DNA of 64,000 nucleotides from Owenia fusiformis (lineage: Eukaryota > Annelida > Polychaeta > Sabellida > Oweniidae): NCBI GenBank assembly GCA_903813345.2, contig CAIIXF020000006.1, forward strand, positions 23,197,936-23,261,935. Direction: 5' to 3'. Position 1 is the stretch's first letter; every line of letters begins with the position of its first letter. The notes under the pieces were generated by a model. It was given only the letters and a program-made list of their open reading frames with translations, did no database searches and had not been told where the DNA came from. Shown in pieces: positions 1-10,627 of this stretch. The translations under genes were made by a program, and so were the position numbers.

Positions 1-1472
1 GAACATTACATATGCAAATAGTGTTGAACATTGCATATGCAAATAGTATTGAACATTACATATATGCAAATAGTATTGAATATTACATATGCAAATAGTA
101 TTGAACATTGCATATGCGAGAGTATTGAACATTACATATGCAAATAGTATTGAACATAACATTTGCAAATGGAATTGAACATTACATATGCAAATAGTAT
201 TGAACATTACATATATGCAAATAGTATTGAACATTACATATGCAAATACTATTGAACATTACATATATGCAAATAGAAATGAACATTACATATGTAAATA
301 GTATTGAACATTACATATATGCAAATAGTATTGACCATTACATATGCAAATAGTATTGAACATTATATATATGCAAATAGAAATGAACATTACATATGTA
401 AATAGTATTGAACATTACATATATGCAAACAGAAATGAACATTATATATGTAAATAGTATTGAACATTACATATACGCAAATAGTATTGAACATTACATA
501 TATGCAAATAGTATTGAACAATACATATGCAAATAGTATTGAACATTACATATGTAAATAGTATTGAACATTACATTTGCAAATAGTATTGAACATTACA
601 TTTGCAAATAGTATTGAACATTACATATACAAATAGTATTGAACATTACATATATGCAAATATTATTGAACATTACATATGCAAATAGTATTGAACATTA
701 CATATGTAAATAGTATTGAACATTATATATATGCAAATAGTATTGAATTATACATTACACATATGCAAATAGTATTGAACATTACATATATGCAAATAGT
801 ATTGAACATTACATATGAAAATAGTATTGAACATTACATATGCAAATAGAATTGAACATTAGAGTTGCAAATAGTATTGAACATTACATATATGCAAATA
901 GTATTGAGCATTACATATGTAAATAGTATTGAACATTGCATATGCAAATAGCATTGAACAGTACATTTGCTAATAGTATTGAACATTACATATGCAAATA
1001 GTATTGAACAATACATATATGCAAATAGTATTGAACATTACATATATGCAAATAGTATTGAACATTACATATGCAAATAGTATTGAACATTACATATATG
1101 CAAATAATATTGAATGTTGCATATGCAAATAGTATCCTTGCAGATGCAAATAGTATTGAACATTACATTATGCAAATAGAAATAAACATTACATATGGAA
1201 ATAGCATTCAACATTACATATGCAAATAGTATTGAACATTACATATATGTAAATAGTATTGAACATTACATATATGCAAATAGCATTGAACATTACATAT
1301 GCAAATAGTATTGAACATTACATATGCAAATAGTATTGAACATTACATATGTAAATAGTACTGAACATTACATATGTAAATAGTATTGAACATTACATAT
1401 ATGCAAATAGTATTGAACATTACATATGCAAATAGAATTGAACATTACATATATGCAAATAGTATCGAATGT
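1..1472. repeat. 25-27 bp tandem satellite with POU octamer in most units
   Basis: The whole left edge is a tandem array of units close to ATTGAACATTACATATGCAA plus ATAGT. Units are 25 bp, or 27 bp when ATAT is inserted before GCAAAT. The array has several dozen copies and runs off the window. Most units contain the octamer ATGCAAAT; variants such as ATGTAAAT, TTTGCAAAT and GAAATGAAC substitutions mark sub-families. Apparent short reading frames here only reflect the repeat. The array ends at about 1472, where unique sequence starts. Confidence 0.95.
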
Positions 1473-1666
1473 AATGTAACCACCAGGACCGGTTCATCCT
1501 TTATCATTTAATTAGTGAAATTAAACCTGCACATCGCTCCAAAACGCAATATGTTGACATATATTGTTTTTACATTTTTAAGCTCTAATATAAAGTTTAT
1601 GTAAATAAAAATTGTTTTTTTCTGCGTTATATCAAAGAACAATCATTTAATTAAAAAAAATAAAAA

Positions 1667-1741
1667 GGCGAACGCGGGATTCGAACCCGGGCCTCCCGCG
1701 TGCTAAGTGAGAATTGTACCCCTAGACCCCTAGACCACCGT
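1667..1741 (-). pseudogene. tRNA-like Pol III element (degenerate, AGC anticodon-like loop)
   Basis: On the minus strand there is an A-box-like TGGTCTAGGGG followed by a duplicated TCTAGGGG, an anticodon-like arm with loop TTAGCAC, and a good B box GGTTCGAATCC. The element ends in GTTCGCC and then a T-run on the minus strand, as for Pol III termination. The 5' acceptor strand does not pair with the 3' GTTCGCC, and the anticodon and T stems carry mismatches. A tRNA-derived pseudogene or SINE head is more likely than a working tRNA. Confidence 0.55.
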
Positions 1742-2578
1742 CTTATGTTGGAAGTAATTAAACGCTACTTATTTTGAATGCTATGATTCGGAAGTGACGT
1801 CACGTTCTTCATTTAGAAACTTTTCCAAAATCATATCGTCGGCGCCGATCGAAGCAATTCAATGAATAATCTTTGAAATGACACATTTATCGTAAGTATT
1901 TCTACACAAGATTTGCCCCATTTGTTCATCATTCTATAATCTTTCATTAAGCTCAAAATGATAAAGTTCACCCCCGAAACAACCCAAGATTGCGTTTCGG
2001 AGCGCAGTCCAGCTTTAAGTAACAATCAAATTAGCGGTAAGTAAAACTTATAAAAATCCTTCAAAAAGTGTGTACCAACATCACTTTTATGAAACTCAGT
2101 TGCTTATTATGGCAAAAATATCTGAAGAAATCTGAAAATAAACAGAACTGTTTTTGATAATTTGATCTCGAATTGACCCGCTTCCTTGTATACTGAACCA
2201 ATGCAATGATAAAATTTGGTCTCTAATCTCATAATAATGAGATCATCTACGATGCACCGGAATAACACCATAGTTTGTAAACATTCTAAACTGGATATCC
2301 TTTCATTTCAACGTCATACTATGAGGTAATGCATATACTACCCTCATTCAAGGATATATTTTGAAACATTCTTTTTCACAATTCAACAGTTTTGGCATTT
2401 CCTTGCTATAGAGCTTTTAAAAACATGTGTATACACACTTTTGCATGATAAAAAATGAATCACTGTAGGAACATATTTTGATAATACATGTAGTGTTCAT
2501 TTCGGACAGGTGTTCACTAACAGAGGTGTTTATTAAATAGATGTCACATAATTAACAAGTTTCCAATATTTTACTTAC
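1742..2578. other. No gene seen
   Basis: AT-rich unique sequence without a convincing exon. The minus-strand open stretch at 1831-2025 has no splice context that continues the exon ending at 2579 and resembles no family I know. Part of it (GCGCTCCGAAACGCAAT) resembles a piece at about 1531-1547, so it may belong to a dispersed element. Confidence 0.5.
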
Positions 2579-3993
2579 GTTCTACAACAAAGGTCATTGT
2601 CAGCATCCCGTTTTACTCTTTCTTTTTGAGCTGTATTTAAGTTTTGGATTTGTTCAAGCGTAAAAAACTGCCCTGGGAATTCTTTTCTGAGGTATTCATC
2701 CTTGGTCACTGAGGTTTGGGGATATGCTGAAACAACAAAAATATGATCAACAAATACATGTTTATGAGCTTTAAAAGTTACCTGAAATTGAGCTTTAAAA
2801 GTTACACAAAGTTTAAAAAAAATATAAAATGAAGTAACAGTTGAACTTTATAATGTTCATCATATAACAGAAATATAACATGAAGTTAGAAATTAAAAAA
2901 TTAAACTAGGAAAAACTTCATTGTTTCCTGGAATTCCTGAAAGTTATAACCTTAAAAATGATATGTGAGTATAGAATTTAAACAAGGTGCAATGATAACC
3001 AACCATATAAAGTCAAGGGAGTGGTATCGATATGGAGAACTTTTTGAACACACGTTTCTCTTAAACCAGTCATAAAAAAATCTAAAAATTTTACGCATCG
3101 TCAATTTAATGGTCATCTTTTGAATCGTAACAATATAATTTGAAAAATATATACTTTCATCTATATTGTTTAAGAAAACACATCAAACACTTGTTTTGTT
3201 CTTTGTATGATGTTTCCAGAGTGAGATGAAACATCTTTCCGAACCTCATTGGAACAAAACGACATAAACACAACATGTTTAGGTCTTTCAATATTGTAAT
3301 TGTATAAAGGAAATCTTGGTTGATTTTAAAAAAGTATCTTGTTAATGAAATAGAAGGTTTATCTTGATTTTTATCTATTTTGGGGAGATTTTGTTTTAAT
3401 TTTTTGAATAAAATTAAAATCAACCAAAAATTCCTTTGTATAAGTACATGTATAATATTGAGAGGTCTAAAAACATGTTGTATATGCTATTTTGTTCCAA
3501 CAAGGTTCGGAAAGACATTTTATTTCATTCTCAAGAATTGGTAGAAAGGAGCAAAAACATTTGCACTAAAAAAACAAAAATGTTAACAAAAACAGTTATA
3601 CAAAATATTTCTAAATAATTTTCGCATTAAAATGTTTTCAATGATTGGTTTAAGAGAAAAACATTGTTGAATTCAATTCACCATATCGATACCACTCCTT
3701 TGTGTAAACTGAGCTGAGGAATCGTCTGAAAACTTCCACACTTTTCCAGTTGGAGTTTTGGAGGTAGTAAAAATTACTTGAAAACCTTGCCTTCAAATTA
3801 CTTAGTATAGGTGACAGTGGATGGATTTTTTCTTGTTCGTGTATTTGTTTGTTTGTTTACTTACCAACTGGGTGATCTAAAGCAATTCTGCCTGTCTGAC
3901 TATATCTCATATTAGGAGGTAGTGATTTCTGAATGACTGGGAATAAGTTTGATGACCCTCTGGCGTATCTAGGTTTGCCCCCTGCCCCTCTTA
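2579..3993 (-). CDS. Unrecognised gene, two internal exons (possible processed secreted ligand)
   Basis: Two minus-strand exons join in frame: 3993-3865 and 2726-2579. The first has acceptor TGTTTAG at its 5' side and donor G|GTAAG; the second has acceptor TTTCAG and donor AC|GTAAGT. Phases match (1 then 2). The joined stretch of about 92 residues reads RGAGGKPRYARGSSNLFPV, then a Pro- and Gln-rich middle including FPGQFFTLEQIQ, then KRDADNDLCCRT at the end. The KR dibasic site just before an acidic segment and a CC pair would fit a propeptide cleaved ahead of a cystine-rich mature domain, as in Spaetzle/neurotrophin-like ligands, but that is inference and I do not recognise the family. Upstream (signal peptide) and downstream exons were not found. 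It lies on the opposite strand to nurim, possibly inside the nurim intron. Confidence 0.55.
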
Positions 3994-6781
3994 CTAAACA
4001 CAGCACATGAACAAGGAAAACCTAAAAGTAATTAGGCCCCATTAATTCAATATTTAATGAAAAAGTAATTATGTTTTAAATAAAATGTTGTGAAAGATGT
4101 ATGGAAAGTGTATGTGTATATATTAATAATGCACAAATATATGTGTAAAATACATGTTTAAGATTTGATTTTATTTTACTGAGAACTTTAATTTACATAT
4201 AAAATTAAAATCAGAATAATGTTGAATTCTAATTAACTACATGTGCATTTAATCTTTTGATGGATCCTCAAATATTGATAGAATACATAAAATATTCAAT
4301 AATTTTAGAATACATAAAATCCTTATCTTGTCAGTTTGTCTTAAGTCTAAGTTGTTACTTTACCTGGCAAGGTAGCGCATACCACATTTTGAAGATCAAT
4401 CAATTTCAGGGTCTTTGGATGTCCAGCAACAAACTTTACACTTGACTTTCAATACCACAGACTATCAAACTCCTAATCATGTGGCCAAAAATTAATCCCT
4501 GAGATCATTCATTTTTATGGTTTTGTCTGTTTCTTTCTTTATTCTGCATTATATCCTGGTGTATTACCCCCGTCGTGTTTTTGTCAACCAATGTTTGGCC
4601 ACTAAATTGTGCACCTAGGTGGTTTGACGTATGAACATTTTTCTTTTGTATTTCTTGGTCAGCACTTCCTCAGTACACTTGGAGTACTATACAGGGGACA
4701 TTCAAATAGTTATGCTAATTCCCGACCACAATATTTGTAGATAAATCGTAAATCCTGTGTTTTACATGAACTTTAATTCCAAGTCAGTCACTTCTTTTAT
4801 TTCTATTAAAGTTGCTCTTAACTTTTTAACATCAGTTTGTGTTTGTTTGATTGACATGTCACAATCAAATAAAAGGTAAATGTCAATTTGATTATTTACA
4901 GAGTTGTTTGAAAATGCATGAAAATATTGAGTTTACAGTATATTTGAGTCATTATTTTGCAATATAAATGGGTGAACCATAATTATACGCATACATTTTT
5001 ATACCTTCTTTTGTACCTTCATAGAAATGTATAATTATCTAACATATACCTGCAATATTACTGAGAGACCTTGCTGAATGTGAATGAATGAATGAATGAA
5101 TGAATGTGTACAGGGTTAACTTTAGCTATAAATAATTAAAAATAAAAATTTGTTTTTTCTGAGAATCATTGACTACATTTACTGTAGTTTCCTTATTATG
5201 AAATATCACTGATAGAAAATTGCAAAAATATGATATTATTTTTAATTAATATGCTGAGGTTATACCACTTTATTCATCAAATGGTACATCACTTCTAATA
5301 TCAATTAAATAATTAACACCTCATTAATGAAGCAAAGAGAGCAAGTTCACATATTACAATTATGACTCATGATACCTGGGAGGCAAAACATGTGGTTAAC
5401 CTCGTTGCTATGGTGATGCTTTCTGAAGTCATCATTTACTTCTTTATTATCAATGAACAAAATTACTATGATTGATAAGTTGTAAGATATGGCATTAACT
5501 GCTTCAAGAAAATGATATTCTGCTCTAAATTATTTCACGAAATCATATATTTACAGCTTTAGATTTGATGTTGTTTCATACTATTATTGGTATATTCTAC
5601 AGATAGATGTCACTACCTAAGAATTGTGCACCAGAGCAAAATGTATTCATCAATGTGCTTCCTTGGGTAATATCAGTTCACAAAGTTGTTGAAAATTTAA
5701 AACAAAAATCCATGTTTTTAATGTAGAAAAACTCAATGGCACTAACTTTTAGTGGTCACCTGCATTAATGCATCAACTTCACTTATATTTCAGTGTATGA
5801 ATGTAAAGTAAAGTGGTAGACATGGCTTTTAGGAATCTCAACCTGTCGCTCATGATAATTATGGCAGATAATTGCAGTATTTTCTTTACATAACATTATT
5901 AGATAATTGCATTACATTACCATGTATTGTAAACCTTGTACCATTTACAATACATTTTGGATGTACAGTAAAACCACTGTGGGTGCACAGTGTTCACTGA
6001 ACTCTATTGGGACAAAGATCAAGATTGTTCAAAATCCTATTGATGGCATGGGTGTCAGAAGGGGGGTGGGGGGGGGGGGGGGTTCTGTTGGTTGCAAAAA
6101 GTGCTAGAAAAGAACTATTTATAGTCTTTGAAAATGCTCAGATTACACCAAATTATGTCTTCAATGAAATAAATTCATCAGAGGAGCATGCCCTCGGACC
6201 CCACCCCCCCCCCCCCCAATATGCGTGACTGTTTTTTCTGGGATCAATTTTGTATATTTAGAGACCCCGGGGGGTTCACTGTATGAAAAAATTCTGTGGG
6301 GGGTCCTAGGCTGAACTCTCAGATATCAATATGTTCCCATGCCAATCTGTCAAATTTCAATGTGTTCCCATACCGACCAAAATAACGCCCAAAAGCCACA
6401 CCAAATGTCCAAATATAGAACCGATGCCATACCAAATATCCAAATATAATACCAATGATATTCAAAATATCTTAAGCCTCGGGAAGAAGGCAGATCTTTG
6501 AGGAAAATGATCCAAAACAACCTCAAATTAAGAATATGCGTAACAGCTAGACCAATGCCATACCAAAAGTTCACTGTAAACCTCAGAAGTCATAATTTGG
6601 GGGGCATTCTCATACCAGATCCTAAAATTTGGGTCCATTGCCATACCAAATGTCAAAAAAAGGTACCCCATGTGCGTCGAGGATCCCCGTCAAGGTTTAT
6701 ATACAGTGAAGTTAGAGACTGACCCATTTTACAAAAATGTATTAGACAAATATTTGCATGAATCTTTCTGTATGCTTTCAG
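3994..6781. other. Noncoding, probably nurim intron; simple repeats
   Basis: No exon is supported. It contains a GAATG-type short tandem run (about 5083-5106), a poly-G tract (6061-6082), a poly-C tract (6201-6217) and, at about 6226-6665, decayed repetitive sequence with recurring CCATACCAAA-type words. The upstream exons of nurim are not visible in this stretch. Confidence 0.5.
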
Positions 6782-7090
6782 GTGTACTATTACGCATATG
6801 GATACAACCCACCGATTACATTCAAATCAAAGGGGACCCAGAAGCTGTACCGACACATGCGTCACCCTGGGGCATGTTGTCTAATCGCAATATTCTGGCT
6901 TCATCCAGTCATGACCCTTAGCCGATGTCTTCTGGCAGGCTTTTGGACAATTTATTTGATGTTTGGATTTAGCGTAAAAGAAAAGGATTATATATATCTG
7001 TGCGAACAACTAAGTCGTAAGCAGATGACGTCCAGTCACTGGGAAATGGTTGCTGAATACCATGAAGAAGAAGTAGTGATGGAGAAATAA
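6782..7090 (+). CDS. NRM: Nurim, last coding exon (nuclear envelope membrane protein)
   Basis: A clean acceptor (TGCTTTCAG) opens an exon of 102 codons plus TAA. The product begins VYYYAYGYNPPITFKS and contains LYRHMRHP followed by two hydrophobic stretches (around ACCLIAIFWLHP and CLLAGFWTIYLMF). It ends in an amphipathic, charged tail with YLCEQLSRKQ. This matches the C-terminal part of vertebrate nurim in spacing and motif order (QVYYH..., LF.HLRHP, LRYLRAQLQRK). Nurim is a multi-pass inner nuclear membrane protein related to the isoprenylcysteine methyltransferase/NnrU fold; the HxRHP motif is characteristic. The N-terminal exons are not in the window, so they should lie to the left, which would place the satellite and the minus-strand exons inside its intron. 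Confidence 0.88.
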   Translation: MYYYAYGYNPPITFKSKGTQKLYRHMRHPGACCLIAIFWLHPVMTLSRCLLAGFWTIYLMFGFSVKEKDYIYLCEQLSRKQMTSSHWEMVAEYHEEEVVMEK

Positions 7091-9278
7091 TCTTATTGAG
7101 CTTTAATGGATATTACCAAATTGGTGACTCTAGACAACAGTTATTAATATTTAAAGAACATTGTTGTAAAAGGTGGAGGATTTAATCTAAAGAATGCATT
7201 TAAATATCATGCTCAGCTTGTTAAAACTACTTTTGTAGCATATTTAAGGACATCATCGTGTATTTTGTGAACAGGAGTGTGGCCAATTTCTTAGAATTAA
7301 TGTCGATAGGGTCAAGGTCAATTTATCATTGTACAGCCACAAATGTTAATACATTTTGGACAAGGTTGATTGACAGAGTTTTTAAATGAAGTTGCTTCTA
7401 ATTTGAAAAAAATTCAAGACTGTCACTCTCAAAATGTTATAGCGATATTGGATAAGATTGAAATATTGACATGGCCCCTTAAATGTAATATTGCTTTTTA
7501 AAGAAAAGCTGATTTTTATAGTTCATTAATAAAATGAATATGACGGGGTGTTTAAAATGATGAGAATTTTCCAAGGAAAAAATTGCCTCCAAAGCACTGT
7601 ACTTTTATTAAGCCTTGGTATTAAGTTATATAGTTTAAGAATATTGTAGAATTATACAATATAATGAATGTTCATGGTAAAATTAATATTATTTTACAAA
7701 ATATAGTGCCATAATAATACAATACACACCAAACTTAGATTTGCAATTGAACTTCTTGAATTTTAAAACATTTGGTGCTCTTTTTATATAAATAGTATAT
7801 AATTATACATGTATGTACACATATTAAATGCTTATACATTTGTACTTTATAACAGCATGTTATTTATTAAAATTTTGTGATTATTATACAATTCTCTCTT
7901 TGTATTGCATTCCTGACTATTTTAAAATTTACTCATTTCAATAATCAGCTTATAAGTAGGAGTTTACTTACTACTCCTAAACATAACATGTTTTTCATTT
8001 TATTTTATCAATTTTGTCATGGTTTTAGGATCTGACAAAAGCTATACCATTTTCCCAAATTAATTGAAATATAGCATAGTACTGAGAGTTAAAATGGTAT
8101 AATAATTGAATGGAATGATTGAATTGAAAATTGTATATAACTGCATAGTTTTGAATATTTTTTTTATATTACATGTACTACAATAATACAGTTGTATTTA
8201 TAATTGTTATCTTATTGAAAATATGAAAACTTTCTGAAATTATGTTCTAAAACTTGTTATGAGATACAGGACTAGAAGAGATTTTTTCAAAAGATTTATC
8301 TTGGGGAAAATAAGTTTATACCTCTCTTTCTAATATACACAAATTTTAGAATCTACATGTCATATTTTAGTGCTTTTTGATAGAAAATGATAGAGTCTGT
8401 GCTACTTAAATGCAATACATCAACACAGTTTTATTTTTTACCCATGTTACTTTATTTTGAACTTCTTAAAAGTTCAGATATTCATGAATAAAAGTGTATT
8501 GATGAAAGCCTTCTTAGAAATAAAAATGAAATGAAATTTTAGCTTATATCTTATAAATAGTGTGCACTATTTGAAAAACATTAACCCTCATGAAACAATA
8601 CTTGCCTGTGTTTTTATTTTGATAGCCAATGGATAGTTGGGTTGGTAGAGCTTTAAAATTAGTATTACATGTAAACCCATTTATTAACCTTTGGATTATC
8701 TTGGTGACCTTGACCTTCCTTGGCTTTGATCTTTCCTGAGCCCAGTACAAGAACATAAGTGTAGCCAGGGCCTCTTTAAAATTTTATATAAAAATATTTA
8801 TGCACACATTTTTTCAATTAAAACCATGAAGTCTAAGGATGGATCTCCCTTTGCCACTGTGGTCCCTCATGAAATACACATATTTCCCTCAAGGTAAAAC
8901 CTGTATCCAAAACCTCCTAGATAGATATTGTGTCAAGTGTGGAAGAAATTGAAGATTTAAAATTACTAATTGACCAAATTGAATTGATTTTGATATTAAA
9001 TGTTTGAACAAAAAACTATTTTCAGTAGACTATGTTTATGATGTTTATAACTAATATTATGATTTAAAGATGGCATAGCTGCATACCTTCTGGGAGGTTC
9101 ACAAGGATGTATATGCATGCTGTATCTGGCCTTTACCACAAATAAAATGCAATAAAGATATTGTTTGATTGTCTGTGTGGATATCCACATTTATGATAAT
9201 GACATATGCATTAAATCCACGTCCCATGCTGCAAGGGGTATGACTTGAGACTAAGATTTTATAAATTAATCATCACAA
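7091..9278. other. Nurim 3' UTR and spacer
   Basis: AT-rich sequence with no coding signal. A canonical AATAAA on the plus strand at 7528-7533, about 440 bp after the stop, is a plausible polyadenylation signal for nurim. Nothing else stands out up to the MITE at 9279. Confidence 0.5.
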
Positions 9279-9537
9279 CAGTGTGTCCCAAAAAAAAGGA
9301 AACCGGCAATAGATTGCTTATTTCTCAAATATGAATAATAATAAGAAAATTTCACAGCTACCATCTGATAGGTTATGATGTCCTTTTTCTGATGATATCA
9401 AAGGTGTTTATTTTTCTCCACGGATGACTGAGTTCTAAGAGATTTAAGTGACCATTAAATTTTTAAATTTTCCTATCATTATTCATATTTGAGAAATAAG
9501 CAATCTATTGCTGGTTTCCTTTTTTTGGGACACCCTG
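9279..9537. mobile_element. MITE, mariner-like termini (CAGGGTGTCCC)
   Basis: Long terminal inverted repeats of about 65 bp: the left end reads CAGTGTGTCCCA, a short A-run, then GGAAACCGGCAATAGATTGC, and the right end is its near-perfect complement ending GGGACACCCTG. The right flank is TA. The interior is short and noncoding. Termini of this type are typical of Tc1/mariner-derived non-autonomous elements. Confidence 0.85.
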
Positions 9538-9628
9538 TATAAAGAGTGAAACTGTTCATGATAGAGACATAGTGGACTTTTTATTTTCAAATGACATTAT
9601 TAAAAAAGTATTCCAAAACCCAATGCTA

Positions 9629-9751
9629 CTGGGGTCCGTTTTTGAAACTGTCGTAACTTACGATTTGGTCGCAAGTCATTGTTCCTTAAAACAGAGACAC
9701 ATGGATTTCTCGGAATCGTAAGTTACGATCGTACGAAAAACGAACCCCTGG
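9629..9751. mobile_element. Short MITE with GGGGTCCGTTTTTGAAAC termini
   Basis: An approximately 120 bp element whose left arm (GGGGTCCGTTTTTGAAAC then TGTCGTAACTTACGAT) is repeated inverted at the right (ATCGTAAGTTACGAT, then GTACGAAAAACGAACCCC). The loop between the arms is about 50 bp. No coding capacity. Confidence 0.75.
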
Positions 9752-10330
9752 ATCCTAACTCATTTAAGAGTGAATGGTTTTTGAATAGGTTCCAGCCATG
9801 AACCAAGAGTCTTCGTCACAATATTAGCAAATTGGATGGTTAATTTTCCAGCCACCCATCCGTTATACCTCTTTAGAGTCTGTCACCATCGATGGATGTT
9901 GGGATCCAGAGACATTTGGAAAAATGAGTCTAGTTATAAGAAAATTGGGTCAAATTTCAATGCCTGAGCTTAACTTTCGTAATCACATTGCTATACTAGT
10001 ATAGAAATATCTGTTGGGGTTGGGGTTTTTCTCCAGGTCCATGGGGAGACACAAGACTTTTGGATACATGATGTTCATATTGGAATGAGAATAGTTGTCA
10101 ATTGTTTCACATGACCAAAGACCATGACCAGAGACTAGAATACTATGGCTTCTAAAATATAGAGAGCCCCTGGGAGAGAACCCCCTCCTCACAATCATTC
10201 AAGATTGAATACACTCTCATTTACTGAAGAAATTCACTTGTTTAATGTCATAATTTTATCAGTGCGTTTCATGAACTAACAAGACGTGTTGAGGTTTATT
10301 ATAGATTGTTTATATATTGTTTATTAATGT

Positions 10331-10358
10331 CATGGGCTTTCAAAGTTGAAAGCCCATG
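10331..10358. mobile_element. 28 bp TIR-only transposon remnant with 7 bp TSD
   Basis: A perfect palindrome CATGGGCTTTCAA-AG-TTGAAAGCCCATG is flanked on both sides by TTAATGT (10324-10330 and 10359-10365). The same 13 bp termini bound the 1.55 kb element at 47409-48957. It therefore looks like an extreme internal deletion, leaving just the two ends and the target duplication. Confidence 0.75.
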
Positions 10359-10439
10359 TTAATGTTAAATACGGTGAATCCACTTTATGTTACACTATTC
10401 ATGTTAATGCCAGTGTAATGCTTTAGAAATGAACACGTG

Positions 10440-10627
10440 CTCCGGGCTGTAAATATTTACTTTTTACGCCACGCCCACCTGAAACTTTAGCCAATCAAAA
10501 TAGAGCAATAGATATCATGAATAATTTATCAGCTCAAAGTTCGTTTGACAGCGCACTTGCTAGCAATCATTTCGATCAGAAAGCTTAGAAGAGTCCACAC
10601 GGTTGTTTTATATTTGTACTTGAAATC
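10440..10627 (+). promoter_or_regulatory. Likely promoter and 5' UTR of the A1CF-like gene
   Basis: Just upstream of the start codon lie a GC/CACCC-type box (CCACGCCCACC, about 10469-10479) and a CCAAT box (10491-10495). No TATA box is obvious. The transcription start cannot be fixed from sequence. Confidence 0.35.

Noticed and set aside
1-1472. Regular repeat that could be mistaken for a CRISPR array
   Set aside because: Units are head-to-tail without unique spacers and the genome is clearly animal.
1831-2025. 64-codon minus-strand open stretch
   Set aside because: No acceptor in the right phase to follow the exon ending at 2579 and no recognisable motif.
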